Origin: Terebella lapidaria
Lineage: Eukaryota; Annelida; Polychaeta; Terebellida; Terebellidae
Direction of reading: 5' to 3'
Assembly (NCBI GenBank): GCA_949152475.1
Contig: OX424561.1
Coordinates: 43,862,802 to 43,926,801, forward strand
Length of the DNA: 64,000 nucleotides
Below, piece by piece: positions 11,104-25,193 of this stretch. Within the stretch, counting starts at the first letter, position 1, and the number at the start of each line of letters is the position of its first letter. The notes beneath the pieces are model-generated. The model was not told the origin of the DNA. It worked only from the letters and a program-made list of their open reading frames with translations, and did not search any database. The position numbers and the translations under genes are program-made.

Positions 11104-11200
11104 CTGTTAGACTATGACCCCGGACTATGAGATTGGATAACGGACCCTGTTTTGTTTGCTCGGAATACTTGATACAGGGTATTGATTCCACGTCTGTTAG
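11104..11200. mobile_element. 83-bp insertion in satellite A with 7-bp direct repeats
   Basis: One unit is interrupted by 83 bp (11111-11193) unlike either satellite. CTGTTAG at 11104-11110 is repeated at 11194-11200, so removing the insert and one repeat restores a normal unit. Inside are complementary 7-mers, ACCCTGT (near 11144) and ACAGGGT (near 11173), about 20 bp apart, which could form a hairpin. I see no terminal inverted repeats. A small non-autonomous transposon with a 7-bp target duplication is my reading. Confidence 0.6.
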
Positions 11201-14200
11201 CCACAAACACTCGCTGAATAAATTAACTTAAAATTTACGATATGCCCATTATAAAATATGATGAGCGCCTATGCTATAACACAGGGTTAAAAAATTAACT
11301 CTCAGAAACGGCCCCATTTTATGTCACAATGTGCTATGTCCCTAGACTAACTGTTAGCCGAAAACACTCGCTGAATAAATTAATTTAAATTTACGATATG
11401 CCCATTATAAAATACGATGAGCGCCTATGCTATAACATGGGGTCAAAAAAATAACTTTCAGAAACGGCCTCATTTTATGTCACAATGTACTATGTTCCTA
11501 GACTAACTATTAGCCACAAACACTGGCTGAATAAATTAACTTAAAATTTACGATATGCCCATTATAAAATACGATGAGCGCCTATGCTATAACATGGGGT
11601 TAAAAAATTAACTCTCAGAAACGGCCCCATTTTATGTCACAATGTACTATGTCCCTAGACTAACTGTTAGCCACTAACTATTAACACTCGCTGAATAAAT
11701 TAAATTAAAATTTACGATATGCCCATTATAAAATACGATGAGCGCCTAAGCTATAACATGGGGTTAAAAAATTAACTCTCAGAAACGGCCCCATTTTATG
11801 TCACAATGTACTATGTTCCTAGACTAACTATGAGCCACAAACACTCGCTGAATAAATTAACTTGAAATTTACGATATGCCCATTATAAAATACGATGAGC
11901 TCCTATGCTATAACATGGGGTTAAAAAATTAACTCTAAGAAACGGTCCCATTTTATGTCACAATGTACTATGTCCCTAGACTAACTATTAGCCACAAACA
12001 CTCGATGAATAAATTAAGTTAAAATTTACGATATGCCCATTACAAAATACGATGAGCGCCTATGCTATAACATGGGGTTAAAAAATTAACTCTCAGAAAC
12101 GGCCCCATTTTATGTCACAATGTACTATGTCCCTAGACTAACTGTTAGCCACTAACTATTAACACTCGCTGAATAAATTAAATTAAAATTTACGATATGC
12201 CCATTATAAAATACGATGAGCGCCTAAGCTATAACATGGGGTTAAAACATTAACTCTCAGAAACGGCCCCATTTTATGTCACAATGTACTATGTCCCTAG
12301 ACTAACTATTAGCCACAAACACTCGCTGAATAAATTAACTTAAAATTTACGATATGCCCATTATAAAATACGATGAGCTCCTATGCTATAACATGGGGTT
12401 AAAAAATTAACTCTAAGAAACGGTCCCATTTTATGTCACAATGTACTATGTCCCTAGACTAACTATTAGCCATAAACACTCGCTGAATAAATTAAGTTAA
12501 AATTTACGATATGCCCATTACAAAATACGCTGAGCGCCTATGCTATAACATGGGGTTAAAAAATTAACTCTCAGAAACGGCCCCATTTTATGTCACAATG
12601 TACTATGTCCCTAGACTAACTGTTAGCCACAAACACTCGCTGAATAAATTAACTTAAAATTTGCGATATGCCCATTATAAAATACGATGAGCGCCTATGC
12701 TATAACATGGGGTTAAAAAATTAACTCTCAGAAACGGCCCCATTTTATGTCACAATGTACTATGTCCCTAGACTAACTATTAGCCACAAACACTCGCTGA
12801 ATAAATTAACTTAAAATTTACGATATGCCCATTATAAAATACGATGAGCGCCTATGCTATAACATGGGGTTAAAAAATTAACTCTCAGAAACGGCCTCAT
12901 TTTATGTCACAATGTACTATGTCCCTAGACTAACTGTTAGCCACAAACACTGGCTGAATAAATTAACCTAAAATTTACGATATGCCCATTATAAAATACG
13001 ATGAGCGCCTATGCTATAATATGGGGTTAAAAATTAACTCTCAGAAACGGCCCCATTTTATGTCACAATGTACTATGTTCCTAGACTAACTGTTAGCCAC
13101 AAACACTCGCTGAATAAATTAACTTAAAATTTACGATATGCCCATTATAAAATACGATGAGCGCCTATGCTATAACATGGGGTTAAAAAATTAACTCTCA
13201 GAAACGGCCCCATTTTATGTCACAATGTACTATGTCCCTAGACTAAATGTTAGCCACAAACACTCGCTGAATAAATTAACTTAAAATTTACGATATGCCC
13301 ATTATAAAATACGATGAGCGCCTATGCTATAACATGGGGTTAAAAAATTAACTCTCAGAAACGGCCCCATGTTATGTCACAATGTACTATGTCCCTAGAC
13401 TAACTGTTAGCCACAAACACTCGCTGAATAAATTAACTTAAAATTTACGATATGCCCATTATAAAATACGATGAGCGCCTATGCTATAACATGGGGTTAA
13501 AAAATTAACTCTCAGAAACGGCCCCATTTTATGTCACAATGTACTATGTCCCTAGACTACCTGTTAGCCACAAACACTCGCTGAATAAATTAACTTAAAA
13601 TTTACGATATGCCCATTATAAAATACGATGAGCGCCTATGCTATAACATGGGGTTAAAAAATTAACTCAGAAACGGCCCCATTTTATGTCACAATGTACT
13701 ATGTCCCTAAACTAACTGTTAGCCACAAACACTCGCTGAATAAATTAACTTAAAATTTACGATATGCCCATTATAAAATACGATGAGCGCCTATGCTATA
13801 ACATGGGGTTAAAAAATTAACTCTCAGAAACGGCCCCATTTGATGTCACAATGTACTATGTCTATAGACTAACAGTTAGCCACAAACACTCGCTGAATAA
13901 ATTAACTCAAAATTTACGATATGCCCATTATAAAATAAGATGAGCGCCTATGCTATAACATGGGGTTAAAAAATTCACTCTCAGAAACGGCCCCATTTTA
14001 TGTCACAATGTACTATGTCCCTAGACTAACTGTTAGCCACAAACACTCGCTGAATAAAATAACTTACAATTTACGATATGCCCATTATAAAATACGATGA
14101 GCGGCTATGCTATAACATGGGGTTAAAAAATTAACTCTCAGAAACGGCCCCATTTTATGTCACAATGTACTATGTCCCTAGACTAACTGTTAGCCACAAA

Positions 14201-15579
14201 CACTCGCTGAATAAATTAACTTAAAATTGACGATATGCCCATTATAAAATACGATGAGCGCCTATGCTATAACATGGGGTTAAAAAATTAACTCTCAGAA
14301 ACGGCCCCATTTTATGTCACAATGTACTATGTCCTTAGACTAACTGTTAGCCACAAACACTCGCTGAATAAATTAACTTAAAATTTACGATATGCCCATT
14401 ATAAAATAGGATGAACGCCTATGCTATAACATGGGGTTAAAAAATTAACTCTCAGAAACGGCCCCATTTTATGTCACAATGTACTATGTCCCTAGACTAA
14501 CTGTTAGCCACAAACACTCGCTGAATAAATTAACTTAAAATTGACGATATGCCCATTATAAAATACGATGAGCGCCTATGCTATAACATGGGGTTAAAAA
14601 ATTAACTCTCAGAAACGGCCCCATTTTATGTCACAATGTACTATGTCCCTAGACTAACTGTCAGCCACAAACACTCGCTGAATGAATTAACTTAAAATTT
14701 ACGATATGCCCATTATAGAATACGATGAGCGCCTATGCTATAACATGGGGTTAAAAAATTAACTCTCAGAAACGGCCTCATTTTATGTCACAATGTACTA
14801 TGTCCTTAGACTAACTGTTAGCCACAAACACTCGCTGAATAAATTAACTTAAAATTTACGATATGCCCATTATAAAATAGGATGAACGCCTATGCTATAA
14901 CATGGGGTTAAAAAATTAACTCTCAGAAACGGCCCCATTTTATGTCACAATGTACTATGTCCCTAGACTAACTGTTAGCCACAAACACTCGCTGAATAAA
15001 TTAACTTAAAATTGACGATATGCCCATTATAAAATACGATGAGCGCCTATGCTATATCATGGGGTTAAAAAATTAACTCTCAGAAACGGCCCCATTTTAT
15101 GTCACAATGTACTATGTCCCTAGACTAACTGTCAGCCACAAACACTCGCTGAATGAATTAACTTAAAATTTACGATATGCCCATTATAAAATACGATGAG
15201 CGCCTATGCTATAACATGGGGTTAAAGAATTAACTCTCAGAAACGGCCCCATTTTATGTCACAATGTACTATGTCCCTAGACTAACTGTTAGCCACAAAC
15301 ACTCGCTGAATAAATTAACTTAAAATTTACGATATGCCCACTATAAAATACGATGAGCGCCTATGCTATAACATGGGGTTAAAAAAGTAACTCTCAGAAA
15401 CGGCCCCATTTTATGTCACAATGTACTATGTTCCTAGACTAACTGTTAGCCACAAACACTCGCTGAATAAATTAACTTAAAATTTACGATATGCCCATTA
15501 TAAAATACGATGAGCGCCTATGCTATAACATGGGGTTAAAAAATTAACTCTCAGAAACGGCCCCATTTTATGTCACAAT

Positions 15580-18410
15580 GTACTATGTCCCCAGACTAAC
15601 TGTTAGCCACAAACACTCGCTGAATAAATTAACTTAAAATTACGATATGCCCATTATAAAATAGGATGAGCGCCTATGCTATAACATGGGGTTAAAAAAT
15701 TAACTCTCAGAAACAGCCCCATTTTATGTCACAATGTACTATGTCCCTAGACTAACTGTTAGCCACAAACATTCGCTGAATAAATTAACTTAAAATTTAC
15801 GATATGCCCATTATAAAATACGATGAGCGCCTATGCTATAACATGGGGTTAAAAAATTAACTCTCAGAAACGGCCCCATTTTATGTCACAATGAACTATG
15901 TCCCTAGACTAACTGTTAGCCACAAACACTCGCTGAATAAATTAACTTAAAATTTACGATAAGCCCATTATAAAATAGGATGAACGCCTATGCTATAACA
16001 TGGGGTTAAAAAATTCACTCTCAGAAACGGCCCCATTTTATGTCACAATGTACTATATCCCTAGACTAACTGTTAGCCACAAACACTCGCTGAATAAATT
16101 AAGTTAAAATTTACGATATGCCCATTATAAAATACGACGAGCGCCTATGCTATAACATGGGGTTGAAAAATTAACTCTCAGAAACGGCCCCATTTTATAT
16201 CACAATGTACTATGTCCCTTAACTAACTGTTAGCCACCAACACTCGCTGAATAAATTAACTTAAAATTTACGATATGCCCATTATAAAATACGATGAGCG
16301 CCTATGCTATAACATGGGGTTAAAAAATTAACTCTCAGAAACGGCCCCATTTTATGTCACCATGTACTATGTCCCTAGACTAACTGTTAGCCACAAACAC
16401 TCGCTGAATAAATTAACTTAAAATTTACGATATGCCCATTATTAAATACGATGAGCGCCTATGCTATAACATGGGATTAAAAAATTAACTCTCAGAAACG
16501 GCCCCATTTTATGTCACAATGTACTATGTCCCTAGACTAACTGTTAGCCACAAACACTCGCTGAATAAATAAACTTAAAATTTACGATATGCCCATTATT
16601 AAATACGATGAGCGCTTATGCTATAACATGTGGTTAAAAAATTAACTCTCAGAAACGGCCGCATTTTATGTCACAATGTACTATGTCCCTAGACTAACTG
16701 TTAGCCACAAACACTCGCTGAATAAATTAACTTAAAATTTACGATATGCCCATTATAAAATACGATGAGCGCCTATGCTATAACATGGGGTTAAAAAATT
16801 AACTCTCAGAAACGGCCCCATTTTATGTCACAATGTACTATATCCCTAGACTAACTGTTAGCCACAAACACTCGCTGAATAAATTAACTTAAAATTTACG
16901 ATAAGCCCATTATAAAATAGGATGAACGCCTATGCTATAACATGGGGTTAAAAAATTCACTCTCAGAAACGGCCCCATTTTATGTCACAATGTACTATGT
17001 CCCCAGACTAACTGTTAGCCACAAACACTCGCTGAATAAATTAACTTAAAATTTACGATATGCCCATTATAAAATAGGATGAGCGCCTATGCTATAACAT
17101 GGGGTTAAAAAATTAACTCTCAGAAACGGCCCCATTTTATGTCACAATGTACTATGTCCCTAGACTAACTGTTAGCCACAAACACTCGCTGAATAAATTA
17201 ACTTAAAATTTACGATATGCCCATTATAAAATACGATGAGCGCCTATGCTATAACATGGGGTTAAAAAATTAACTCTCAGAAACGGCCCCATTTTATGTC
17301 ACAATGAACTATGTCCCTAGACTAACTGTTAGCCACAAACACTCACTGAATAAATTAACTTAAAATTTACGATAAGCCCATTATAAAATAGGATGAACGC
17401 CTATGCTATAACATGGGGTTAAAAAATTCACTCTCAGAAACGGCCCCATTTTATGTCACAATGTACTATATCCCTAGACTAACTGTTAGCCACAAACACT
17501 CGCTGAATAAATTAAGTTAAAATTTACGATATGCCCATTATAAAATACGACGAGCGCCTATGCTATAACATGGGGTTGAAAAATTAACTTTCAGGAACGG
17601 CCCCATTTTATGTCACAATGTACTATGTCCCTTAACTAACTGTTAGCCACCAACACTCGCTGAATAAATTAACTTAAAATTTACGATATGCCCATTATAA
17701 AATACGATGAGCGCCTATGCTATAACATGGGGTTAAAAAATTAACTCTCAGAAACGGCCCCATTTTATGTCACCATGTACTATGTCCCTAGACTAACTGT
17801 TAGCCACAAACACTCGCTGAATAAATTAACTTAAAATTTACGATATGCCCATTATTAAATACGATGAGCGCCTATGCTATAACATGGGATTAAAAAATTA
17901 ACTCTCAGAAACGGCCCCATTTTATGTCACAATGTACTATGTCCCTAGACTAACTGTTAGCCACAAACACTCGCTGAATAAATAAACTTAAAATTTACGA
18001 TATGCCCATTATTAAATACGATGAGCGCTTATGCTATAACATGTGGTTAAAAAATTAACTCTCAGAAACGGCCCCATTTTATGTCACAATGTACTATGTC
18101 CCTAGACTAACTGTTAGCCACAAACACTCGCTGAATAAATTAACTTAAAATTTACGATATGCCCATTATAAAATACGATGAGCGCCTATGCTATAACATG
18201 GGGTTAAAAAATTAACTCTCAGAAACGGCCCCATTTTATGTCACAATGTACTATGTCCCTAGACTAACTGTTAGCCACAAACACTCGCGGAATAAATTAA
18301 CTTAAAATTTACGATATGCCCATTATAAAATACGATGAGCGCCTATGCTATAACGTGGGGTTAAAAAATTAACTCTCAGAAACGGCCCCATTTTATGTCA
18401 CAATGTACTA
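15580..18410 (-). repeat. Nine-unit (1,413-bp) higher-order duplication in satellite A
   Basis: Private variants recur at an offset of 1,412-1,413 bp: TATGTCCCCAGAC (15585 and 16997), AATGAACTATG (15890 and 17303), CTTAACTAACTG with CCACCAACACTC (16218 and 17631) and GCGCTTATGCTATAACATGT (16614 and 18026). This equals nine 157-bp units. Confidence 0.85.
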
Positions 18411-21400
18411 TGTCCCTAGACTAACTGTTCGCCACAAACACTCGCTGAATAAATTAAGTTAAAATTTACGATATGCCCATTATAAAATACGATGAGCGCC
18501 TATGCTATAACATTGGGTTGAAAAATTAACTCTCAGAAACGGCCCCATTTTATGTCACAATGTACTATGTCCCTAAACTAACTGTTAGCCACAAACACTC
18601 GCTGAATAAATTAACTTAAAATTTACGATATGCCCATTATAAAATACGATGAGCGCCTATGCTATAACATGGGGTTAAAAAATTAACTCTCAGAAACGGC
18701 CCCATTTTATGTCACAATGTACTATGTCCCTAGACTAACTGTTAGCCACAAACACTCGCTGAATAAATTAACTTACAATTTACGATATGCCCATTATAAA
18801 ATACGATGAGCGCCTATGCTATAACATGGGGTTAAAAAATTAACTCTCAGAAACGGCCCCATTTTATGTCACAATGTACTATGTCCCTAAACTAACTGTT
18901 AGCCACAAACACTCGCTGAATAAATTAACTTAAAATTTAAGATATGCCCATTAAAAAATACAATGAGCGCCTATGCTATAACATGGGGTTAAAAAATTAA
19001 CTCTCAGAAACGGCTCCATTTTATGTCACAATGTACTATGTCCCTAGACTAACTGTTAGCCACAAACACTCGCTGAATAAATTAACTTAAAATTTACGAT
19101 ATGCCCATTATAAAATACAATGAGCGCCTATGCTATAACATGGGGTTAAAAATTAACTCTCGGAAACGGCCCCATTTTATGTCACAATGTACTATGTCCC
19201 TAGACTAACTGTTAGCCACAAACACTCGCTGAATAAATTAACTTAAAATTTACGATATGCCCATTATAAAATACGATGAGCGCTCATGCTATAACATGGG
19301 GTTAAAATATTAGCTCTCAGAAACGGCCTCATTTTAGGTCACAATGTACTATTTCCCTAGACTAACTGTTAGCCACAAACACTCGCTGAATAAATTAACT
19401 TAAAATTTACGATATGCCCATTATAAAATACGATGAGCGCCTATGCTATAACATGGGGTTAAAAAATTAACTCTCAGAAACGGCCCCATTTTATGTCACA
19501 ATGTACTATGTCCCTAGACTAACTGTTAGCCACAAACACTCGCTGAATAAATTAACTTAAAATTTACGATATGCCCATTATAAAATACGATGAGCGCCTA
19601 TGCCATAACATGGGGTTAAAAAATTAACTCTCAGAAACGGCCCCATTTTATGTCACAATGTACTATGTCCCTAGACTAACTGTTAGCCACAAACACTCGC
19701 TGAATAAATTAACTTAAAATTTACGATATGCCCATTATAAAATACGATGAACGCCTATGCTATAACATGGGGTTAAAAAATTAACTCTCAGAAACGGCCC
19801 CATTTTATGTCACAATGTACTATGTTCCTAGACTAACTGTTAGCCACAAACACTCGCTGAATAAATTAACTTAAAATTTACGATATGCCCATTATAAAAT
19901 ACGATGAGCGCCTATGCTATAACATGGGGTTAAAAAATTAACTCTCAGAAACGGCCCCATTTTATGTCACAATGTACTATGTCCCTAGACTAACTGTTAG
20001 CCACAAACACTCGCTGAATAAATTAACTTAAAATTTACGATATGCCCATTATATAATACGATGAGCGCCTATGCTATAACATGGTGTTAAAAAATTAACT
20101 CTCAGAAACGGCCCCATTTTATGTCACAATGTACTATGTCCCTAGACTAACTGTTAGCCACAAACACTCGCTGAATAAATTAACTTAAAATTTACGATAT
20201 GCCCATTATAAAATACGATGAGCGCCTATGCTATAACATGGGGTTAAAAAATTAACTCTCAGAAACGGCCCCATTTTATGTCACAATGTACTATGTCCCT
20301 AGACTAACTGTTAGCCACAAACACTCGCTGAATAAATTAACTTAAAATTTACGATATGCCCATTATAAAATACGATGAGCGCCTATGCTATAACATGGGG
20401 TTAAAAAGTTAACTCTCAGAAACGGCCCCATTTTATGTCACAATGTACTATGTCCCTAGACTAACTGTTAGCCACAAACACTCGCTGAATAAATTAACTT
20501 AAAAATTTATGATATGCCCATTATAAAATACGATGAGCGCCTATGCTATAACATGGGGTTAAAAAATTAACTCTCAGAAACGGCCCCATTTTATGTCACA
20601 ATGTACTATGTCCCTAGACTAACTGTTAGCCACAAACACCCGCTGAATAAATTAACTTAAAATTTACGATATGCCCACTATAAAATACGATGAGCGCCTA
20701 TGCTATAACATGGGGTTAAAAAATTAACTCTCAAAACCGGCCCCATTTTATATCACAATGTACTATGTCCCTAGACTAACTGTTAGCCACAAACACTCGC
20801 TGAATAAATTAACTTAAAATTTACGATATGCCCATTATAAAATACGATGAGCGCCTTTGCTATAACATGGGGTTAAAAAATTAACTCTCAGAAACGGCCC
20901 CATTTTATGTCACAATGTATTATGTCCCTAGACTAACTGTTAGCCACAAACACTCCCTGAATAAATTAACTTAAAATTTACGATATGCCCATTATAAAAT
21001 ACGATGAGCGCCTATGCTATAACATGGGGTTAAAAAATTAACTCTCAGAAACGGCCCCATTTTATGTCACAATGTACTATGTCCCTAGACTAACTGTTAG
21101 CCACAAACACTCGCTGAATAAATTAACTTAAAATTTACGATATGCCCATTATAAAATACGATGAGCGCCTATGCTATAACATGGGGTTAAAAAATTAACT
21201 CTCAGAAACGGCCCCATTTTATGTCACAATGTACTATGTCCCTAGACTAACTGTTAGCCACAAACACTCGCTGAATAAATTAACTTAAAATTTACGATAT
21301 GCCCATTATAAAATACGATGAGCGCCTATGCTATAACATGGGGTTAAAAAAATTAACTATCAGAAACGGCCCAATTATATGTCACAATGTACTATGTCCC

Positions 21401-21960
21401 TAGACTAACTATTAGCCACAAACACTCCCTGAATAAATTAACTTAAAATTGACGATATGCCAATCATAAAATACGATGAGCGCCTATGCTATAACATGGG
21501 GTTAAAAAATTAACTCTCAGAAACGGCCCCATTTTGTGTTACAATATACTATGTCTCTAGACTAACTGTTAGCCACAAACACTCGCCGAATAAATTAACC
21601 TAAAATTCACGATATGCCCATTATAAAATACGATGAGCGCTTATGCCATAACATGGGGTTAAAAAATTAACTTTCAGAAACGGTCCCATTTTATGTCACA
21701 ATGTACTATGTCCCTAGACTAACTGTTAGCCACAAACACTCGCTAAATAAATTAACTTAAAATTGACGATATGATCATTATAAAATACGATGAGCGCCTA
21801 TGCTTAAAAAAATTAACTCTCAGAAACGGCCCCATTTTATGTCACAATGTACTATGTAACTAGACTAACTGTTAGCCACAAACACTCGCTGAATAAATTA
21901 ACTTAAAATTTACGATATGCCCATTATAAAATACAATGAGCGCCTATGCTATAACATGGG

Positions 21961-23808
21961 GAAGAAAGCCCGACCAAATAGTGTTTTTGGATGAACTATT
22001 TAGTCGGGCTTTGTTTCTATTGCAAAATGTTGTGTTTTACGTTTGTTATTGGCATCATCAAAATCTGACTATTGGTGGTAATAGATTGATAGTTACATTC
22101 ATACCAATGACTCGGTGTCACTGCTGGCAGACGTTAAATGTGTCCCCGAGGATACCATCAACTCAGTAGCCTTCTGGCTTGTGATTAGGTACTTATGTAC
22201 TTGTCATGTATCTGTTCTATGGGGTTTGTTTCGGATTTCTAAATCATTTTCATAGGTTGTTGGGGAGTTGTATACTAATTCCATCAGGTGTACAGTGTAA
22301 ACAACTATATTTCACACTGTCTGCCCCTGATGACGCCAGTGTGTCTTTGGATGAACTATTTGGTCGGGCTTTGTTTCTATTGCAAAATGTTGTGTTTTAC
22401 GTTTGTTATTGGCATCATCAAAATCTGACTATTGGTGGTAATAGATTGATACTTACATTCATACCACTGAGTCGGTGTCACTGCTGGCGGACGTTAAATC
22501 TGTCCCCGAGGATACCATCAACTCAGTAGCCTTCTGGCTTGTGATTAGGTACTTATGTACTTGTAATGTATCTGTTCTTTGGGATTTGTTTCGGATTTCT
22601 AAATTATTTTCATAGGTTGTTGGGCAGTTGTATACTAATTCCATCAGGTGTACAGTAGAAACAACTATATTTCACACTGTCTGCCCCTGATGACGCCAGT
22701 GTGTCTTTGGATGAACTATTTGGTCGTGCTTTGTTTCTATTGCAAAATGTTGTGTTTTACGTTTGTTATTGGCATCATCAAAATCTGACTATTGGTGGTA
22801 ATAGATTGATACTTACATTCATACCACTGAGTCGGTGTCACTGCTGGCGGACGTTAAATCTGTTCTATGGGGTTTGTTTCGGATTTCTAAATCATTTTCA
22901 TAGGTTGTTGGGGAGTTGTATACTAATTCCATCAGGTGTACAGTGGAAACAACTATATTTCACACTGTCTGCCCCTGATGACGCCAGTGTGTCTTTGGAT
23001 GTACTATTTGGTCGGGCTTTGTTTCTATTGCAAAATGTTGTGTTTTACGTTTGTTATTGGCATCATCAAAATCTGACTATTGGTGGTAATAGATTGATAC
23101 TTACATTCATACCACTGAGTCGGTGTCACTGCTGGCGGACGTTAAATCTGTCCCCGAGGATACCATCAACTCAGTAGCCTTCTGGCTTGTGATTAGGTAC
23201 TTATGTACTTGTCATGTATCTGTTCTATGGGGTTTGTTTCGGATTTCTAAATTATTTTCATAGGTTGTTGGGCAGTTGTATACTAATTCCATCAGGTGTA
23301 CAGTAGAAACAACTATATTTCACACTGTCTGCCCCTGATGACGCCAGTGTGTCTTTGGATGAACTATTTGGTCGTGCTTTGTTTCTATTGCAAAATGTTG
23401 TGTTTTACGTTTGTTATTGGCATCATCAAAATCTGACTATTGGTGGTAATAGATTGATACTTACATTCATACCACTGAGTCGGTGTCACTGCTGGCGGAC
23501 GTTAAATCTGTCCCCGAGGATACCATCAACTCAGTAGCCTTCTGGCTTGTGATTAGGTACTTATGTACTCGTCATGTATCTGTTCTATGGGGTTTGTTTC
23601 GGATTTCTAATTTATTTTCATAGGTTGTTGGGCAGTTGTATACTAATTCCATCAGGTGTACAGTCGAAACAACTATATTTCACACTGTCTGCCCCTGATG
23701 ACGCCAGTGTGTCTTTGGATGAACTATTTGGTCGTGCTTTGTTTCTATTGCAAAATGTTGTGTTTTACGTTTGTTATTGGCATCATCAAAATCTGAATAT
23801 TGGTGGTA
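21961..23808 (+). repeat. Satellite B left array, 360-bp unit, plus orientation
   Basis: The start GGATGAACTATTT recurs at 21989, 22349, 22709, 22997, 23357 and 23717. The spacing is 360 bp except for one 288-bp unit (22709-22996) lacking 72 bp. The units are nearly identical. Because 360 is divisible by three and one frame is largely open, peptides such as LFGRALFLLQNVVFYVCYWH appear repeatedly. Each unit ends that frame with a stop, and no homology is recognised, so I do not call it coding. Confidence 0.93.
21965..22012. repeat. Hairpin at the left A/B border
   Basis: Arms 21965-21982 and 21995-22012 are complementary at 17 of 18 positions (AAAGCCCGACCAAATAGT against ACTATTTAGTCGGGCTTT), with a 12-base loop. 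The left arm is an inverted scrap of the satellite B unit placed exactly where satellite A ends. Confidence 0.85.
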
Positions 23809-24429
23809 TTTGCATTGGCATCATAAAAATCTCATTTCCGTTTGTTATTGGCATCATCAAATTCTCATTTCCATGAGAGACACAGTGATGCCAGCAGTTG
23901 AATGGTACACAATATGTACTGCACATATTATTACAAAATACAGGTACTTTTATACATTCAGGCTGCATCAGAGAGCATGTATGCATCAATGAATACATGC
24001 GTCCATCTCCCTATTTTATTGGCCTGTTCTCCTGCTTCTGTACAGAATATAGTCATTCATCAATCACTAATGAGTTGGGCAAATGATTTTCAAATCACTC
24101 TCCAAACTTGTCACAAAGTACGAGTAGGTTTCAGAGGCTGGTGACAAGGGGATGAATTCATTTTACACTTCATTTCACACCCAAATGTGACTGTCATCAA
24201 TTAGTGAGTAGCCCAATATCCCCAGCTTTATTCAATAATCTGAAGGTAAGATAATGTGCATCACTTGAGACTAATCCCCAGACTGGGTGACATGAGTGTG
24301 ATTCATTAATGATAACTGTTAAGCAATTGGAGTCATTATGTCTGCAGTCTTGTCTAACTTCACCAGTAATTTCTTAGGTGAAAAAAACAATTGCAAACAA
24401 GGCAGGGGGCCTTGACGCTTGAAGAGCTG

Positions 24430-24437
24430 TATTTAAA
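24430..24437 (+). promoter_or_regulatory. Possible TATA box in the core
   Basis: TATTTAAA lies about 170 bp upstream of the candidate first exon at 24607, after a GC-richer stretch (GGCAGGGGGCCTTGACGC). A TCAGATT initiator-like site follows at 24444-24450, closer than the usual 25-30 bp, so the pairing is weak. Confidence 0.3.
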
Positions 24438-24606
24438 CCCCACTCAGATTACTGAGACCATATTATGACTGTGACTCTGCTCTGAACCTAGAGGTTGCAT
24501 CAACTACATCATTGAAAACTGCAATTTCTACCACCAATACTTTTGGAGGAAGTTTTATGCTTTTTTGGACCTGTTTTGTTTGGACTTCGATTGCATTAAC
24601 TGGAAA

Positions 24607-24672
24607 ATGGCCCGGAAAGTGAAGGACACGTCGCTGGAGTTCTTCTCCTCATGTTACCAAGAAGCACTGACG
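24607..24672 (+). CDS. Candidate first coding exon (22 codons)
   Basis: An ATG in good context (A at -3, G at +4) opens MARKVKDTSLEFFSSCYQEA plus two codons, then meets a splice-donor-like GTTAGT at 24673. Read through, the frame stops four codons later. If the donor is used the exon ends in phase 0, matching the phase-0 acceptor of the exon at 55217, although not the phase the possible exon at 54951 would need. I do not recognise the peptide. It could be the 5' exon of the gene at 55-59 kb, with the right satellite arm as intron, part of another gene, or chance. Confidence 0.3.
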
Positions 24673-25193
24673 GTTAGTGAATGAAAATTGGTACACAACA
24701 CTGCTGAAAATAATGATTCGGTATTTATGTCTATTTTACATTGATAATCAGAATAATGAGGATAATCAAACTTTGCGTATCCACTATGGAAAAGCTACCC
24801 ATACATGCAGGGTAATTTGGGAATTTTGCATGTCAAATTCATGTATGTATAGCTTACAGAAAAAAGTAATAACATGCAATGAACTCATTACATTGAGATC
24901 AAATTTGCATTTGATACTCTTGAATCTAAATTGGCTAAAGTCAATACCAACACAACAGCTTCAATGATATTTCCCCATAACCTTCAGAGCGTCGTGTTTG
25001 ATAGTTAGACCAATTGGAAATATTGTTCTGGCAGTGTCCATTTCTCACTAAACTATAATTTGTACGAAAATGTTGGACTTGAAGCACTTGGAAATGGAAA
25101 TGTTGCAAATGGAAATTGAAATTGAGTAGAGTTTTAGCCAGGAGTAGGATCATGGGAACAAGCAAATTACAGGATTTCCTCTTATTATTGCTC

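Larger units (their letters stand above)
8818..21960 (-). repeat. Satellite A left array, 157-bp unit, about 84 copies, minus orientation
   Basis: Head-to-tail 157-bp units read here as the reverse complement of the right array. Most copies differ from the consensus by a few bases. Higher-order structure is visible. A trimer carrying CCACTAACTATTAACACTC and the variants GAGCTCC and AACGGTCCC recurs near 8907, 11671 and 12149. A 472-bp trimer pair (14320-15260) and a nine-unit duplication at an offset of 1,413 bp (about 15.58-17.0 and 17.0-18.4 kb) are also present. No open reading frame of note exists in either strand. One foreign insertion lies at 11111-11193. Confidence 0.97.
23809..25193. 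other. Single-copy core between the inverted satellite B arrays
   Basis: About 1.4 kb unlike satellites A or B except for the left edge (23810-23872), where short pieces of the B unit (CGTTTGTTATTGGCATCATC) are shuffled with ATCTCATTTCC repeats. Most of it shows no recognisable protein, RNA or repeat. A TATA-like box and a short exon-like open frame are annotated separately. It is the symmetry centre of the 46-kb inverted complex. Confidence 0.8.
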
